From positions 1 through 16,296 of the forward strand of contig QKDG01000074.1 in the NCBI GenBank assembly GCA_003246805.1: a stretch of 16,296 nt of DNA, written 5' to 3'. The translations under genes were made by a program, and so were the position numbers. This document shows, in pieces, positions 1-7,164 of the stretch (the stretch's first letter is position 1; each line of letters starts with the position of its first letter). The stretch comes from Clostridia bacterium. GTDB lineage: Bacteria > Bacillota > Clostridia > Oscillospirales > Ruminococcaceae. The notes under the pieces were generated by a model that was given only the letters and a program-made list of their open reading frames with translations, had not been told where the DNA came from and searched no databases.

Positions 1-48
1 AAAAAAGGTGTGTTGAACACTATTTTGCAAGTAATTCTTTTTTATTTG

Positions 49-77
49 TTGCATATTCTTCATGATTTTGCTATAAT
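49..77 (+). promoter_or_regulatory. Sigma-A-type promoter of the aminotransferase gene
   Basis: A TTGCAT -35 box at 49-54 and a perfect TATAAT -10 box at 72-77 are separated by 17 bases. Transcription would begin near 84, giving a short leader of about 28 bases. The leader has no room for a T-box or attenuator, and none of their signatures is visible. Confidence 0.75.
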
Positions 78-111
78 ATAATGAACTAATACTCTGAAAG
101 AAGGAAGTTTT

Positions 112-1182
112 ATGGCAGAAATCAGAATCGAACTGACAAAAAATCCAAAAGCAAAGCCCGCAGATGAATCTAATCTTGGCTTTGGCAAAATTTTTACGGA
201 CCATATGTTTATAATGGACTACGACACTGGAATGGGATGGCATGATGCCAGAATTGTTCCCTATGGTAATATTGAGCTCAGCCCTGCTGCTATGTGCCTG
301 CATTACGGACAGGAGGTTTTTGAAGGCTTAAAGGCTTACAGAACATCCGACGGTAAAATACAGCTGTTCAGGCCACAAGAAAATTTCAAAAGGCTTAATG
401 TATCAAATGAAAGACTTGTAATACCTGAAATTGATGTTGATTTTGCTGTTAAGGCTTTGAAAGAGCTTGTAGAAATTGAGGCAGACTGGGTTCCTCACAC
501 TGATGGTGCTTCACTATATATCAGGCCTTATATAATAGCGGTTGACCCGTTTCTTGGCGTTCGCCCTGGTGATAAATACTTGTTTATGATAATTCTATCT
601 CCATCAGGAGCATACTATTCTTCTGGCCTTAATCCAGTAAGCATATATGTTGAACAAAATTATGTTCGTGCTGTTAAAGGTGGAATGGGCTTTACAAAAA
701 CAGGTGGAAACTATGCGGCTTCACTAATCGGACAAAATGAAGCTCACAAACAAAATTACTCACAGGTTTTATGGCTTGACGGTGTTGAAAGAAAATACAT
801 CGAAGAAGTTGGCGCAATGAATATCTTCTTTGTTATCGGCGATGAGGTTGTTACTCCCTCACTTCAAGGCTCAATACTTTCCGGTATCACAAGAAAATCT
901 GTTATTGAGTTGTGTAATTCTTGGGGACTTAAAGTTTCTGAAAGAAGAATTTCAATTGATGAAATCGCAGAGGTATACAAGAATGGCATGCTGAAAGAGG
1001 TTTTCGGGACTGGTACTGCTGCTGTTATTTCCCCTGTTGGTCATTTAAAATGGAACGATATGGTTATGGAAATCAACGATAACAAAATCGGTGAAATTTC
1101 TCAAAGGGTTTATGATACATTGACAGGTATTCAATACGGAAAGCTTGAGGATACTCACGGCTGGATTACTCCTGTTTGTTAA
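112..1182 (+). CDS. ilvE: Branched-chain amino acid aminotransferase
   Basis: This is a PLP-dependent fold-type IV transaminase that interconverts leucine, isoleucine and valine with their 2-keto acids, using glutamate/2-oxoglutarate, in the cytoplasm. At 356 residues it matches the larger (BCAT, about 350 aa) form rather than the roughly 310-aa E. coli IlvE form. Family signatures visible are HYGQEVFEGLKAYR at residues 64-77, the PLP-binding lysine K196 in the FTKTGGNYAAS block, and the cofactor-binding EEVGAMN stretch around 231-237. The start is supported by an AAGGAAG ribosome binding site at 101-107. It has its own promoter and a strong terminator, so it appears monocistronic and unrelated to the sugar operon downstream. 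No key residue is missing. Family assignment is firm. Whether it works mainly in biosynthesis or degradation cannot be told from sequence. Confidence 0.95.
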   Translation: MAEIRIELTKNPKAKPADESNLGFGKIFTDHMFIMDYDTGMGWHDARIVPYGNIELSPAAMCLHYGQEVFEGLKAYRTSDGKIQLFRPQENFKRLNVSNERLVIPEIDVDFAVKALKELVEIEADWVPHTDGASLYIRPYIIAVDPFLGVRPGDKYLFMIILSPSGAYYSSGLNPVSIYVEQNYVRAVKGGMGFTKTGGNYAASLIGQNEAHKQNYSQVLWLDGVERKYIEEVGAMNIFFVIGDEVVTPSLQGSILSGITRKSVIELCNSWGLKVSERRISIDEIAEVYKNGMLKEVFGTGTAAVISPVGHLKWNDMVMEINDNKIGEISQRVYDTLTGIQYGKLEDTHGWITPVC

Positions 1183-1206
1183 TATCACAAATAAATATTG
1201 GTTATG

Positions 1207-1240
1207 ATTCTTCCTGCTACTGGGCAGGGAGAATTTTTTT
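1207..1240 (+). terminator. Rho-independent terminator after ilvE
   Basis: Arms at 1207-1217 and 1224-1234 form an 11-bp stem with one G-T wobble around a 6-base loop (1218-1223). A run of seven T residues (1234-1240) follows. It lies 24 bases after the ilvE stop codon and isolates that gene from the sugar operon. Confidence 0.85.
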
Positions 1241-1328
1241 GCGGCTACCACAAATATACATATACTTTTTATTTATATCCATTAGAAAAATTCCAAACAA
1301 AATTGCTATTTTTAAATCAAATATAGCT

Positions 1329-1356
1329 ATGACTTTGCGGTGATAACCAGTATTAT
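1329..1356 (+). promoter_or_regulatory. Weak candidate promoter of the sugar operon
   Basis: ATGACT at 1329-1334 (4 of 6 matches to the -35 consensus) and TATTAT at 1351-1356 (5 of 6 to the -10) are spaced by 16 bases. The intergenic stretch 1241-1380 is AT-rich, shows no convincing operator palindrome or riboswitch, and must contain the operon's promoter because a terminator precedes it. The exact boxes are uncertain; an activator-dependent promoter would fit the poor -35. Confidence 0.3.
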
Positions 1357-1380
1357 AAATATAAAGGATGGTGATGTTTT

Positions 1381-2886
1381 GTGGCGATTGCAGGGATAGA
1401 TATTGGCACAACAGGATGCAAATGTACTGTTTGTAACAGAGATGGCAAAATACTTGCAGAAGCATATTATGAATATAAAAGCTCAGACCGCACTGAAAGC
1501 AATACTATTAACCCCCTATCAGTATGGGAGGGTGTTAAATTTGTATTAAAGCTGGTTGTTGAAAAAGTTAAAGACATCAAATCGATAGCAGTAACTTCCT
1601 TTGGGGAATCAGCCGTATTGCTTGACGAAAATGATAACGCCGTTATGGATTCATATCTTTATACTGATAAGCATGGGGTAAAAGAAGCTAAGTTTATTGA
1701 AGAAGCTATTGGTAGAAAAAACCTGAACAAAATTACTAGTTTAAATGCCGGAGCGATGTATTCCGTCCCGAAAATCATGTGGATTAAAAAGGAAAAGAGC
1801 GAACCGTTTAAAAAAGCAACTAAAATTCTTTTGTTTCAAGACTATATTGTTTTCATGCTTTCAGGGAAAAGACAGATAGATTATTCGCTCGCAACAAGAA
1901 CAATGGCGTTTGACATAGATAAACTCGACTGGAGCAATGAAATACTTGACATTGCAGGAATCGATATTAATTTATTATCACAGTGTGTCCCTACGGGGAC
2001 AATTGCAGGACCAATTAAAAAACATTTGGCACAAGAGCTTGGGATTAATTCAGAAATAATAATAGTTTCCGGATGTCATGATCAGATGGCTGCGGCACTT
2101 GGGACTGGCACGCTAAATGCTGGCAGTGCAGTAGATGGCACAGGAACCGTGGAATGCATTTCAGCTGTTTTTGATGGTAAGAATAAGAGTGTCAACAAAA
2201 GCAAACTTTATCCTGATAACTATGCAATTGTGCCCTACGGAGAAGATAAGTTTATAACATATGCTGTTTCATTCACAGGCGGAGCACTCTTAAAATGGTA
2301 TCGTGATAAACTGAACAAAGCACAGTCAGATTTTCTTATATCAGTTGGAAACAACCCGTATGAACATTTCAACAAAACCATGGATGCGGTTAGCCCAACA
2401 GGTATTCTAATTCTTCCCCATTTTGCAGGAGCAGGTACACCATATATGAATCCAGAAAGCGTAGGAGCAATTATAGGGCTTTCAACACAAACATCTGCTG
2501 AAGATATATATAAAGCATTGATGGAAGGCGTTACATACGAAATGCGTTTGAATATTGAATTGTTCGAAAAGGCTGGGGTTATAATTGATACAATTAAAGC
2601 TACAGGAGGAGGCGCTGCTTCATCACAGTGGTTACAAATTAAAGCCGACATTCTAAAAAAACCTATTGTTTCCCTTGGTGCTGCACAATCAGGAACCTTA
2701 GGATGTATAATGCTCGCCGGAGTTGCTTGTGGTGAATACAAAAATTTGGATGAGGCAGCAAAAATACTTGTAAAAGAAAAGGAAGTATTTTATCCCCGAG
2801 AATTACAAAGCAAACAATATGATAAATTATTTAAAAAATATAGAAAACTATACAGTGCAGTGCAACAAGTAATTATGGAGGAATAG
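1381..2886 (+). CDS. FGGY-family carbohydrate kinase (xylulokinase-like)
   Basis: This is an ATP-dependent sugar kinase of the FGGY family (xylulokinase, fuculokinase, glycerol kinase group), with a length (501 aa) typical of xylulokinases. The N-terminal domain begins with the phosphate-binding DIGTTGCK motif at residues 7-14. The likely catalytic base is D234 in GCHDQMAAA, equivalent to the xylulokinase aspartate. A second phosphate motif is DGTGTVE at 252-258, and the C-terminal adenosine-binding segment is ATGGGAASSQW at 407-417. The start is GTG at 1381, with an AAGGATGGTGA ribosome binding site just upstream. It is the first gene of a four-gene operon: its stop is 2 bases before the isomerase start, whose ribosome binding site lies inside this gene's end. 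From the neighbours I infer that it phosphorylates the ketose made by the isomerase, probably at C1 so the aldolase can split it. The substrate cannot be named; xylulose is only the closest textbook analogue. Confidence 0.85.
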   Translation: MAIAGIDIGTTGCKCTVCNRDGKILAEAYYEYKSSDRTESNTINPLSVWEGVKFVLKLVVEKVKDIKSIAVTSFGESAVLLDENDNAVMDSYLYTDKHGVKEAKFIEEAIGRKNLNKITSLNAGAMYSVPKIMWIKKEKSEPFKKATKILLFQDYIVFMLSGKRQIDYSLATRTMAFDIDKLDWSNEILDIAGIDINLLSQCVPTGTIAGPIKKHLAQELGINSEIIIVSGCHDQMAAALGTGTLNAGSAVDGTGTVECISAVFDGKNKSVNKSKLYPDNYAIVPYGEDKFITYAVSFTGGALLKWYRDKLNKAQSDFLISVGNNPYEHFNKTMDAVSPTGILILPHFAGAGTPYMNPESVGAIIGLSTQTSAEDIYKALMEGVTYEMRLNIELFEKAGVIIDTIKATGGGAASSQWLQIKADILKKPIVSLGAAQSGTLGCIMLAGVACGEYKNLDEAAKILVKEKEVFYPRELQSKQYDKLFKKYRKLYSAVQQVIMEE

Positions 2887-2888
2887 CT

Positions 2889-4292
2889 ATGAGAAAAACT
2901 ACATTTGCCTTGTTTTTTGGAAACAGGGGGTTTATGCCTGAAAGACTTATTTCAGAGGCAAGAAAAGAAGTATCAAAAGCAGTAACAGATGCAGGATATG
3001 ATTATATTATAATGGATGAAAACGCAACCCGCCATGGAGCAGTTGAAACACGCGAGGAAGGCAGAGTTTACGCTAAATGGTTAGAAGAGCATAAAGGCGA
3101 ATTTGACGGTGTCATTCTTTCAATGCCTATATTTATTGATGAAAACGGCGCTATTACTGCGCTGGAAAATGCTGATGTTCCGATTTTAATGCAGGCTTAT
3201 CCCGATGAAATCGGAAAAATGGATTTTACACACAGGCGCGATGCCTTTTGTGGTAAATTCAGCCTGACTGATGTTTTTGAGCAATATAAAGTTCCCTATA
3301 CCGTTTTAACACCGCATGTTGTTCACCCTGCTACCAAAGAATTTCAGGAAAACCTAAAAGATTTCGGTGCTATTTGCCGAGTTGTAAATGGAATGAAAAA
3401 CATAAATATTGGTTGTATTGGTGCAAGAACAACTGCATTTAAAACAGTCCGTTACGATGAAATTACTGTTCAAAGACATAAAATAAATATAGAAAGCTTT
3501 GATTTGTCTGAACTAATTTTTAAGGTTCAGAATAAATCAAACAACGATATTAAAGTAATTGAAAAAATAGAAAGGCTAAAAAGCTTTACCGATTGTTCTA
3601 AGGTGCCAGAGAAAAATATGTATAATCTAGCAAAAACTGGTGTTGTGCTTGATGAGTATATTGAAGAATATCAGCTTGCTGCACTTACCCTTCGTTGTTG
3701 GAATGAATTTGAAGATATTCTGCATATTACACCGTGTGTCTTACTTGGCGAGCTTAATGACAGAGGAATTCCCGCTTCATGTGAAATGGATTTGTGTTCA
3801 GTAATCACAATGAGAGCTATGTACCTTGCAAGCAAAGAAGCAACGGCTTGCCTTGACTGGAACAATAATTACGGTAATGAAAAGGATAAAGTAATATTGT
3901 TCCATTGCGGCCCTGTTCCACAATCACTTATGACCAGGAAGGGCACAGTAACAGACCATAAAATGATTGCAAAACAAAATCCAGGACATGGATGGGGGTC
4001 TAACGAAGGAAGAATAGCTACATTTCCAATGACGTTTTCAAACTGTAAAACCGAGGATGGGAAAATATCAATTTATTTTAGTGAAGGTGAATTTACAGAA
4101 GATATTATTGAAGAAGGCTTTTTTGGCTGTGGTGGTGTAGCTCAGATTCCTGATTTGGAAAACAAGCTAATTAGGCTTGCACGAAACGGGTTTAAACACC
4201 ATACAACGGTAGGTAAAGGGCATATGAAAAACATCTTGAATGAAGCATTTACGTATTACCTTGATTACAATGTAATAGATATTGATAAATAA
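2889..4292 (+). CDS. L-fucose/L-arabinose isomerase family protein
   Basis: The protein (467 aa) resembles the L-fucose isomerase and related proteins group (COG2407-like): metal-dependent aldose-ketose isomerases that are shorter than classical FucI (about 590 aa). The C-terminal half carries the recognisable blocks: ALTLRCWNEFE at 265-275, GIPASCEMD at 293-301 (E299 and D301 are candidate metal ligands), LDWNNNYG at 322-329, LFHCGP at 337-342 and NGFKHH at 433-438 (candidate catalytic or metal histidines). The N-terminal half (about 1-170) resembles the substrate-binding Rossmann-like part of the superfamily. A GGAGGA ribosome binding site at 2878-2883 supports the start. Gene order kinase-isomerase-epimerase-aldolase argues for conversion of an aldose to the ketose used by the kinase. 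The motif numbering was done by eye. The substrate is unknown; L-fucose itself is not implied, because a FucA-type aldolase is absent. Confidence 0.8.
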   Translation: MRKTTFALFFGNRGFMPERLISEARKEVSKAVTDAGYDYIIMDENATRHGAVETREEGRVYAKWLEEHKGEFDGVILSMPIFIDENGAITALENADVPILMQAYPDEIGKMDFTHRRDAFCGKFSLTDVFEQYKVPYTVLTPHVVHPATKEFQENLKDFGAICRVVNGMKNINIGCIGARTTAFKTVRYDEITVQRHKINIESFDLSELIFKVQNKSNNDIKVIEKIERLKSFTDCSKVPEKNMYNLAKTGVVLDEYIEEYQLAALTLRCWNEFEDILHITPCVLLGELNDRGIPASCEMDLCSVITMRAMYLASKEATACLDWNNNYGNEKDKVILFHCGPVPQSLMTRKGTVTDHKMIAKQNPGHGWGSNEGRIATFPMTFSNCKTEDGKISIYFSEGEFTEDIIEEGFFGCGGVAQIPDLENKLIRLARNGFKHHTTVGKGHMKNILNEAFTYYLDYNVIDIDK

Positions 4293-4309
4293 TCGGGAGA
4301 TGTGGTATA

Positions 4310-5329
4310 ATGAACGGCTTAAATGCATACGTAGGCAATTCTCTGCAAATTTCTGGTGTTGAAGAATTTCGGATAGTGGGCGGAAAAGGCGATGGGATGC
4401 GATTGCTTACAGTTCGAAACGGAAAGGGAATAGAATTTACCGTTTCAGTTGACAGATGTGCCGATATTTCAAGGCTGAGTTTCAACGGCTGTAATTACGG
4501 ATATTTTTCTCCCACTGGATATGTAGCACCTTCCTATTATGATGACAAGGAAAATGGTTTTATAAAATCATTTACAGCAGGATTTTTGACAACTTGCGGT
4601 TTGAATTCTGTCGGGACCCCATGTGAAGATGAAGGGCAAAAATTTCCACTTCATGGCAACATAAGCAATACTCCGGCAGAGCATATTTACTGGACAGAAG
4701 ATGAGAATGAAATTAATATCCATGCGGACATTCATTCATCTGTAATGTTTGGAGATAAGCTTTTACAAAAACGCAATATATGTTGTTCAAAGCTTGAAAA
4801 TAAAATTGAAATAAAGGATACAATAAAAAATCTCGGAGATAAAAAAACTGCGTGTATGATTCTTTACCATATAAATATTGGCTATCCACTTTTGAGCGAA
4901 AAGAGCATACTGAACATACCCTCAAAAAATGTTTTACCCCGAAACGCTCACGCTCAAAGCGATATTGATAAATGGAATGAAATATTGCCCCCACAAAAAA
5001 ACTGGGAAGAACAATGCTATTATCATTCATTTGACAAAAATGGATATGCATCAATATATAATCCTGAAATTAATAAAGGGCTGGAAATTAGCTTTGATGC
5101 AACAAAACTCAATAGCTTTGTTGAATGGAAAATGATGGGCTACAAAGATTATGTATTGGGTCTGGAACCAGGTAATTGTCATCCGGATGGCAGAGATAAA
5201 ATGCGTAATCAGGGAAAATTGGTTTTTATTGATAGCGAAGAAGCTATTACGTATAATGTGCTACTAAAATGTTTGGAAGGAAGTAATAATTATGTTAGTA
5301 ACTTTAAAGGAAATTTTACAAGAGGCTGA
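4310..5329 (+). CDS. DUF4432 family aldose 1-epimerase-like protein
   Basis: This 339-aa protein has the beta-sandwich galactose-mutarotase-like features of the DUF4432 family. The visible family blocks are FTVSVDRCADIS (43-54), GFLTTCGL (91-98), FPLHGNISNTPA (112-123, with H115 a candidate catalytic histidine), LYHINIGYPLL (185-195) and LEPGNCHPDG (285-294, with E286 a candidate acid/base). Mutarotases interconvert the alpha and beta anomers of a sugar, feeding the form used by an isomerase; that role here is inferred from family and operon position. It starts 17 bases after the isomerase with a GGGAGA ribosome binding site at 4295-4300. Its 3' end overlaps the aldolase gene by 38 bases in another frame, implying translational coupling. 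No signal peptide is visible, so it should be cytoplasmic. The family has few experimentally assigned members. Confidence 0.8.
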   Translation: MNGLNAYVGNSLQISGVEEFRIVGGKGDGMRLLTVRNGKGIEFTVSVDRCADISRLSFNGCNYGYFSPTGYVAPSYYDDKENGFIKSFTAGFLTTCGLNSVGTPCEDEGQKFPLHGNISNTPAEHIYWTEDENEINIHADIHSSVMFGDKLLQKRNICCSKLENKIEIKDTIKNLGDKKTACMILYHINIGYPLLSEKSILNIPSKNVLPRNAHAQSDIDKWNEILPPQKNWEEQCYYHSFDKNGYASIYNPEINKGLEISFDATKLNSFVEWKMMGYKDYVLGLEPGNCHPDGRDKMRNQGKLVFIDSEEAITYNVLLKCLEGSNNYVSNFKGNFTRG

Positions 5330-6137
5330 GGAAAAGGATATTGCAGTTGGTGCATTTAACACGCCAAATCTTGAATGTATAATGGCTGTAATAAATTCAG
5401 CTGAAAAATTGAAATGTCCAGTTATGCTTACACATGCCGAAGTCCATGAATCAGTTATGCCGCTTGATGTTATCGGGCCTATTATGGTTGATATTGCAAA
5501 AAAAGCTACTGTTTCTGTATGTGTTCATCTGGACCATGGAGAAACACATGATTATCTGGAAAGAGCTATGAAGCTTGGATTTACATCCGTTATGTACGAT
5601 GGGTCTTTACAGCCTTATGAGGATAATGTTGCAAACACAAAAAAAGCTGTTGAAATTGCTAAGAAATATGGAGTAAGTGTTGAAGGTGAGCTTGGTATAT
5701 TAGGTGGAAGAGAATCAGGTAGTGCTCCTTCTGAAAGAAAAATTGAAGAGATGTATACTAATCCCAATTCTGCCGCAGATTTTGTTAAGGCAACTGGTAT
5801 TGATGCACTTGCTGCATCGTTTGGAACTGCTCACGGTTTTTATAAGGAGAAACCAAAGCTTGATTTTGACAGAATTGAGAAGATTAATGAGCTTGTTTCT
5901 ATACCACTTGTTATGCATGGTGGCTCTGGTGTTAGCCCTGAGGACTATAAAAAGGCTATTACTCTTGGAATACGAAAAATAAATTATTACTCATATATGG
6001 CAAAAGCAGGAGTTGACGCTGCGAGAAATTTACTTGCCAATGAAGATATTCAGTTCTTTCCAGACCTTGCACTTGCCTCACAAAAAGCAATGGAGGCTGA
6101 TGCTGAAAAGGCAATGAAAGTTTTTGCACATAAATAG
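5292..6137 (+). CDS. Class II (metal-dependent) ketose phosphate aldolase
   Basis: This is a class II aldolase of the fructose-bisphosphate/tagatose-bisphosphate (FBA/GatY/KbaY) fold, 281 aa. It would cleave a ketose phosphate into DHAP and an aldehyde by zinc catalysis. Expected catalytic and metal positions are present: HLDHG at 80-84 (D81 base, H82 metal), E133 in EGELG, H181 in GTAHGFY and H209 in MHGGSG. The usual substrate-proximal loop, NxDT in FBA, reads KINYYSYM at 229-236: N231 is kept, but the Asp/Thr positions are Tyr/Ser. This places it in a divergent aldolase subgroup and suggests that it does not use fructose 1,6-bisphosphate. The start at 5292 is preceded by GGAAGGAAG, and MLVTLKEILQ is a typical family N-terminus, so the 38-base overlap with the upstream gene is real. 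It ends the operon; a terminator hairpin lies just downstream. Confidence 0.88.
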   Translation: MLVTLKEILQEAEEKDIAVGAFNTPNLECIMAVINSAEKLKCPVMLTHAEVHESVMPLDVIGPIMVDIAKKATVSVCVHLDHGETHDYLERAMKLGFTSVMYDGSLQPYEDNVANTKKAVEIAKKYGVSVEGELGILGGRESGSAPSERKIEEMYTNPNSAADFVKATGIDALAASFGTAHGFYKEKPKLDFDRIEKINELVSIPLVMHGGSGVSPEDYKKAITLGIRKINYYSYMAKAGVDAARNLLANEDIQFFPDLALASQKAMEADAEKAMKVFAHK

Positions 6138-6163
6138 AATGCTTAATCAGATAATCAGTTTAA

Positions 6164-6191
6164 ACTCCCTCTGCTGCACAGCCGGGGGAGT
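6164..6191. repeat. Left copy of duplicated terminator hairpin (site A)
   Basis: This 28-base hairpin differs from the one at 6312-6339 by a single base (C at 6183 against A at 6331). The right copy pairs as 12 + 4 + 12 bases with one wobble; the substitution here creates one mismatch in the stem. On the plus strand this copy is followed directly by the 120-bp element and has no T-run. It is interpreted as one half of a target-site duplication. Confidence 0.85.
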
Positions 6192-6311
6192 CAGCTTGTA
6201 GAAAAAGTCCTTTTCTGCAATTTTATTATAAGTTAAAGTACGTATTTGCGGGGGCTTTGCGGTCGCCCCCGTACCCCTTCGCATCAAAAACCATAGTTTT
6301 TAGACACTCTG
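6192..6311 (+). mobile_element. 120-bp terminator-associated MITE-like element, copy A
   Basis: This non-coding 120-base unit begins CAGCTTGTAG and ends GACACTCTG. It is 111/120 identical by hand alignment, with no gaps, to the unit at 7273-7392 in the same orientation. Its ends form an imperfect inverted repeat (11 of 16 positions). Three hairpins are visible: 6196-6205 with 6211-6220 (10 bp, one wobble); 6249-6255 with 6265-6271 (7 bp, GC-rich, 9-base loop); and 6286-6291 with 6296-6301 (6 bp, CATA loop). It carries no open reading frame of note, so it would depend on a transposase in trans. Flanking 28-base direct repeats mark it as an insertion. A structured RNA or REP-like function is an alternative. 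Confidence 0.75.
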
Positions 6312-6343
6312 ACTCCCTCTGCTGCACAGCAGGGGGAGTTTTT
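6312..6343 (+). terminator. Terminator of the sugar operon (right hairpin copy plus T-run)
   Basis: The arms at 6312-6323 and 6328-6339 form a 12-bp stem with a GCAC loop and one wobble, followed by five T residues (6339-6343) and further T-rich sequence. This copy keeps the T-run and so should be the working plus-strand terminator. It would lie immediately after the aldolase gene if the 120-bp element and one hairpin copy were removed. On the minus strand the same hairpin lies downstream of the peroxiredoxin gene. Confidence 0.75.
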
Positions 6344-6408
6344 ATTATTCATATTCCTGCTCTATGGCAAGTGAATTAATTATTGCAGTAGGTTTATTAT
6401 AAAACAAT

Positions 6409-7098
6409 TTAATTTAGCTGCTGCTGATTTGTATTTTTATAGCATAAATACCAGTCAGTGCAATTAAGCCCTAAACTGTCAGGGCTTTGCTGCCTTTGCT
6501 GCAATTGCTCATAGGTTTTAGGTGGTGGAACAAGAACGGGCTTCCCCGGGAGCCAGTTTGCAGGGGTAACTACCTTCTCTCTGTCTGTCGTCTGCAAAGC
6601 TTCAAGCAGCCTCAGTATTTCGTATGTGTTTCTTCCGTTAGTCAATGGATAAATAAGTATAGCACGAATAATCATTTGAGGGTCAATAAACACAACATTC
6701 CTTACAGTTTCCTGTGTGCTTACATCCGGGGCTATCATTCCATACATTCTTGCGATTTCGCCGACTCTGTCAGCAATTACGGGGAATGGGATTTCAACAC
6801 CAGTATTCTGATATATATTGTTCACCCACGCTAAATGAGATGGGTTGCTGTCGATGCTTAGGCCTAATAGCTGTGCGTTAAGCACTTCAAATTGCGGATT
6901 AGCCTCAGCAAAAGCAATAAATTCAGTAGTGCAGACTGGCGTAAAATCACCCGGATGTGAAAACAGTATTACCCATTTGCCCTTTAAATCAGAAAGCCTG
7001 AGGGGGCCAAATGTTGTGTTGGCGTAAAAATCAGGGGCTTTCATTCCTATACTTATGTGGCCAAAGCTTGATTGTGAATGGCAGTTGTAGCATTCCAT
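6409..7098 (-). CDS. Peroxiredoxin, Prx6-like (AhpC/TSA family)
   Basis: This cytoplasmic thiol peroxidase (229 aa) reduces hydrogen peroxide and organic peroxides. The peroxidatic cysteine is C56 in the PGDFTPVCTTE motif (49-59), with T53 at the expected active-site position. The Prx6-type C-terminal extension is present, with WLPG and VPPP blocks. It ends with C213 and C219 in the arrangement C-TDWYL-C, the same spacing as the C207/C213 pair of the archaeal Aeropyrum pernix thioredoxin peroxidase. A further CxxC (C3, C6) sits at the extreme N-terminus. An AGGAG ribosome binding site at 7106-7110 supports the start. The gene stands alone, convergent with the sugar operon. Peroxide defence fits an anaerobe. 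The reductant is unknown: neither an AhpF nor a thioredoxin gene is adjacent. Confidence 0.92.
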   Translation of the reverse strand: MECYNCHSQSSFGHISIGMKAPDFYANTTFGPLRLSDLKGKWVILFSHPGDFTPVCTTEFIAFAEANPQFEVLNAQLLGLSIDSNPSHLAWVNNIYQNTGVEIPFPVIADRVGEIARMYGMIAPDVSTQETVRNVVFIDPQMIIRAILIYPLTNGRNTYEILRLLEALQTTDREKVVTPANWLPGKPVLVPPPKTYEQLQQRQQSPDSLGLNCTDWYLCYKNTNQQQLN

Positions 7099-7122
7099 TA
7101 TAAAACTCCTTTTAAAAATTTT

Positions 7123-7156
7123 ATTATATCTTATGCTATAAGGTGATTTTTGTTAA
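7123..7156 (-). promoter_or_regulatory. Tentative promoter of the peroxiredoxin gene
   Basis: On the minus strand there is a perfect TATAAT (7128-7123). The best -35-like TTAACA (7156-7151) is 22 bases away, which is too long. The alternative -10 TAAGAT (7133-7128) has a 17-base spacer but matches only 4 of 6. The promoter must lie here, but the boxes are uncertain. No convincing PerR box was seen. Confidence 0.35.
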
Positions 7157-7164
7157 AAATGCTT

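Noticed and set aside
1..111. T-box or leader-peptide control of the aminotransferase gene
   Set aside because: The predicted leader is only about 28 bases and has no T-box core sequence, run of Leu/Ile/Val codons or antiterminator hairpin.
1333..1342. ACTTTGCGGT upstream of the kinase, identical to part of the 120-bp element core
   Set aside because: Ten bases only, with no flanking similarity, hairpin arms or duplicated hairpin. A chance match is as likely.
1241..1380. Riboswitch or structured leader before the sugar operon
   Set aside because: The stretch is AT-rich with no stable paired elements or recognisable aptamer core. Only a weak promoter candidate could be supported.
2235..2741. 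168-codon open frame on the minus strand inside the kinase gene
   Set aside because: It lies wholly antisense to a well-supported kinase, has no family resemblance I can recognise and no ribosome binding site. The same applies to the shorter antisense frames inside the topoisomerase, aldolase and exporter genes.
6164..6339. Direct repeats of 28 bp separated by 120 bp considered as a CRISPR-like array
   Set aside because: Only two repeats occur per site, the repeats differ between sites while the spacer is what is conserved, and no cas genes are near. The pattern is that of target duplications around an insertion.
7099..7160. PerR-type operator upstream of the peroxiredoxin gene
   Set aside because: The AT-rich TTATTATAT and CTATAA stretches do not form the expected TTATAAT-N-ATTATAA palindrome. 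Low sequence complexity explains the resemblance.
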